A stretch of 14,532 nt of DNA from Patescibacteria group bacterium (GTDB lineage: Bacteria; Patescibacteriota; Patescibacteriia; UBA2591; PGYQ01): contig JAGUXS010000027.1 of the NCBI GenBank assembly GCA_020061725.1, positions 1 through 14,532 of the forward strand. Direction: 5' to 3'. Below, one piece after another: positions 13,293-14,532 of this stretch (its first letter is position 1; each line of letters starts with the position of its first letter). The translations under genes and the position numbers were made by a program. The notes beneath the pieces are model-generated. The model searched no databases and was not told the origin of the DNA. It saw only the letters and a program-made list of their open reading frames with translations.

Positions 13293-13390
13293 CAAATGTC
13301 AAAATTCAAATGACAAATAAAAAAAATAAATATAATTATTTCTAATTGTTTTAAATAAAATCTAATTTTGGAATTTGGACATTTGGGTTA
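13293..13390 (-). repeat. Opposed heptamer arrays forming an inverted repeat upstream of rplS
   Basis: Plus-strand units CAAATGT, CAAAATT, CAAATGA, CAAATAA fill 13293-13320. TAATTTT, GGAATTT, GGACATT and TGGGTTA fill 13363-13390. AAATGTCAAAATTC (13294-13307) is complementary to GAATTTGGACATTT (13371-13384) at 13 of 14 positions, with an AT-rich loop of ~60 nt. A-rich after the upstream gene, T-rich before rplS, in sense orientation. Confidence 0.6.
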
Positions 13391-13425
13391 AATATATATT
13401 ATTTAAATCAATCTTATACAATAAA

Positions 13426-14397
13426 TTAATCTTTAATTAGTGGAGGAAGGGTAATTTGTGAATCAAAAGAAATCGGTTTTTTAATGCATTGATAACCTTT
13501 GTTATGAGGCCATTGATCATCTAAGTATCTATAATTATCAGTTTGGTAATTGTTTTTATTTGAAGTTTTAAAATTGGCGCATAATTCATAGATGTCTTCA
13601 GAAATTATTTTATATTCAAATTTTTCTTTTGTTTTTGAATTTTCTGTTTTATTCGCGCTTTGTATAAATCCATTTGATAATAATTTTTCAAAATTTTCCG
13701 GTAATTTCTTTTTAGAAGAATAATAAGAATTTATCGCTTTTTCAAGATCGCTAAATTTTTCTATAACCATATAATCTTGTTTTTTATTTCTAGTTTCTTG
13801 CGGAGATTCAACAAAGAAATATCCGGCAATTAAAGTAGCAATAATAATTATTATTGAGCTATAAAAATAAATTTGAGTAATTTTGCTTTTTGTTTTTTCA
13901 ATTATTTTTCGTTTAATATCGTAGAAATAATAAGAAAAAACAATACCAGAAATAATTATAACAACAACGGTTTTTAAAATAAATTTAATTGTTAATTCGC
14001 CATTTAAAAAATTAAAAATTAATGAGATTAAATAACCAATTATTGTCACAGAAGAAGCAAATAAAATAAGATAAGTCAACCATTTTCTAATGCCGGAATT
14101 TTTATCTAATAAACCTAAAAATAAATTTTTATTAATTTGCCAAGTGGAGATAAAAAAAATTGGGGCGCTTACAATAATGGCTGAAATGGCAAATTTAAGG
14201 GCATAAGCCGAATAACTACTATTAAAATCCTCAACTAAATCTAAATCTAAATTAATAATACTTTTATTAATAATTTGAAAAATAATTATACCAACATTTG
14301 TTGCCGTAAAACCCAAGGTAACCAAAGATAACATATAAAAAAAAGCGAATTTTGCCGAATTATTTTCTTTTTTTATTTCAATATTTGTTTCTTTCAT
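13426..14397 (-). CDS. DUF5671-like membrane protein with a pilin-like C-terminal domain
   Basis: Function unknown. The N-terminus (SAKFAFFYMLSLVTLGFTAT, then VGIIIFQIINKSI) resembles the DUF5671 membrane domain known mainly from CPR genomes. Five hydrophobic segments lie at about 16-42, 65-85, 105-130, 138-158 and 174-196. The remaining ~125 residues should be extracytoplasmic. They start with FSDLEKAINSYYSSKKKLPE, which has the spacing of GspG/type IV pilin-like C-domains (residues pairing, then LP and a leucine). They continue with YELCANFKTS and WPHNKGYQC, where Cys273 and Cys304 could form a disulfide. It is the only gene in the window with a good Shine-Dalgarno (AGAAAGGAAAT before ATG), and its start overlaps the stop of an upstream ORF. 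A role in surface assembly is inference. Confidence 0.7.
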   Translation of the reverse strand: MKETNIEIKKENNSAKFAFFYMLSLVTLGFTATNVGIIIFQIINKSIINLDLDLVEDFNSSYSAYALKFAISAIIVSAPIFFISTWQINKNLFLGLLDKNSGIRKWLTYLILFASSVTIIGYLISLIFNFLNGELTIKFILKTVVVIIISGIVFSYYFYDIKRKIIEKTKSKITQIYFYSSIIIIIATLIAGYFFVESPQETRNKKQDYMVIEKFSDLEKAINSYYSSKKKLPENFEKLLSNGFIQSANKTENSKTKEKFEYKIISEDIYELCANFKTSNKNNYQTDNYRYLDDQWPHNKGYQCIKKPISFDSQITLPPLIKD

Positions 14398-14532
14398 ATT
14401 TCCTTTCTCTTAATATTATTATCGTTAATTCTGATAAGTTTGGTTCCAGAATCTAACGCAACACTCTTGGCGCGAAGCGCCAAAGATGTTAAGTTAGATT
14501 CATATGAATAAATACAAAAGGTTAAGCATGGA
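14394..14532 (-). CDS. C-terminal part of an unrecognised protein (partial at window edge)
   Basis: Frame open for 45 codons from the right edge to TGA at 14396-14394, overlapping the next ATG as ATGA. The readable tail includes YSYESNLTSLALRAKSVALD and ends INDNNIKRKEI. An open run this long is uncommon by chance in such AT-rich DNA, and the ATGA overlap suits an operon. That overlap arises for any ATG followed by A, however, so it is weak support. A long palindrome (14449-14501) lies within the coding stretch and lifts its GC. I do not recognise the family. Confidence 0.5.
   Translation of the reverse strand, partial: PCLTFCIYSYESNLTSLALRAKSVALDSGTKLIRINDNNIKRKEI
14449..14501. repeat. 53-nt near-perfect palindrome (long hairpin)
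   Basis: GAATCTAAC (14449-14457) and GTTAGATTC (14493-14501) are the outer arms. The inner stem is TTGGCGC-GAA-GCGCCAA, and the middle AACA/TGTT also pairs. It is GC-rich for this window and has no T-run after it on the minus strand, so it does not look like an intrinsic terminator. Confidence 0.7.

Noticed and set aside
13270..13302. N-terminal extension of L19
   Set aside because: The extra codons are made by the repeat array; ATG 13269 gives the standard L19 length.

Overview
The window is a very AT-rich, gene-dense bacterial chromosome segment. Compact coding, minimal intergenic regulation, a DUF5671-type membrane protein, a SecD carrying a rotamase insertion and mostly Shine-Dalgarno-less starts all suggest a Candidate Phyla Radiation (Patescibacteria, Parcubacteria-like) organism. 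That placement is inferred from gene style; no rRNA is present. UGA ends the ftsQ-like gene just before a repeat array, so the standard bacterial code (table 11) fits better than UGA-Gly recoding.

Left part, plus strand. The window opens in the tail of an IS481/rve-type transposase, with a likely element end near position 99. It is followed by murB (peptidoglycan precursor synthesis). A strong sigma70-type promoter at 1160 and a terminator-like leader hairpin then precede the translation cluster infA-rpmJ-rpsM-rpsK-rpsD. rpmJ is only 38 codons. The usual rpoA-rplQ does not follow rpsD. In their place sits a ~140-nt element with 29-30-nt inverted-repeat ends, then lgt (lipoprotein diacylglyceryl transferase). 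tRNA-Asp(GUC) lies on the opposite strand after lgt.

Middle and right part, minus strand. One tight operon, secD-secF-ftsQ-like, joins protein translocation to a divisome-type POTRA protein. Upstream of it is a broken HEXXH protein gene with three single-base frameshifts. Then come lepB (signal peptidase I), mltG (endolytic transglycosylase), mreB (rod-shape actin), rplS (L19) and a DUF5671-like membrane protein. The window ends in the tail of an unrecognised minus-strand gene.

The common theme is envelope building (murB, lgt, mltG, mreB, ftsQ-like), export (secDF, lepB) and translation. Two observations stand out. (1) SecD carries a parvulin-type domain whose first strand (ASHILIK) lies at the C-terminal end, as in a circular permutation. 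(2) Most intergenic gaps hold degenerate 7-bp-period arrays whose orientation follows gene direction: T-rich in the sense strand before starts, A-rich after stops.
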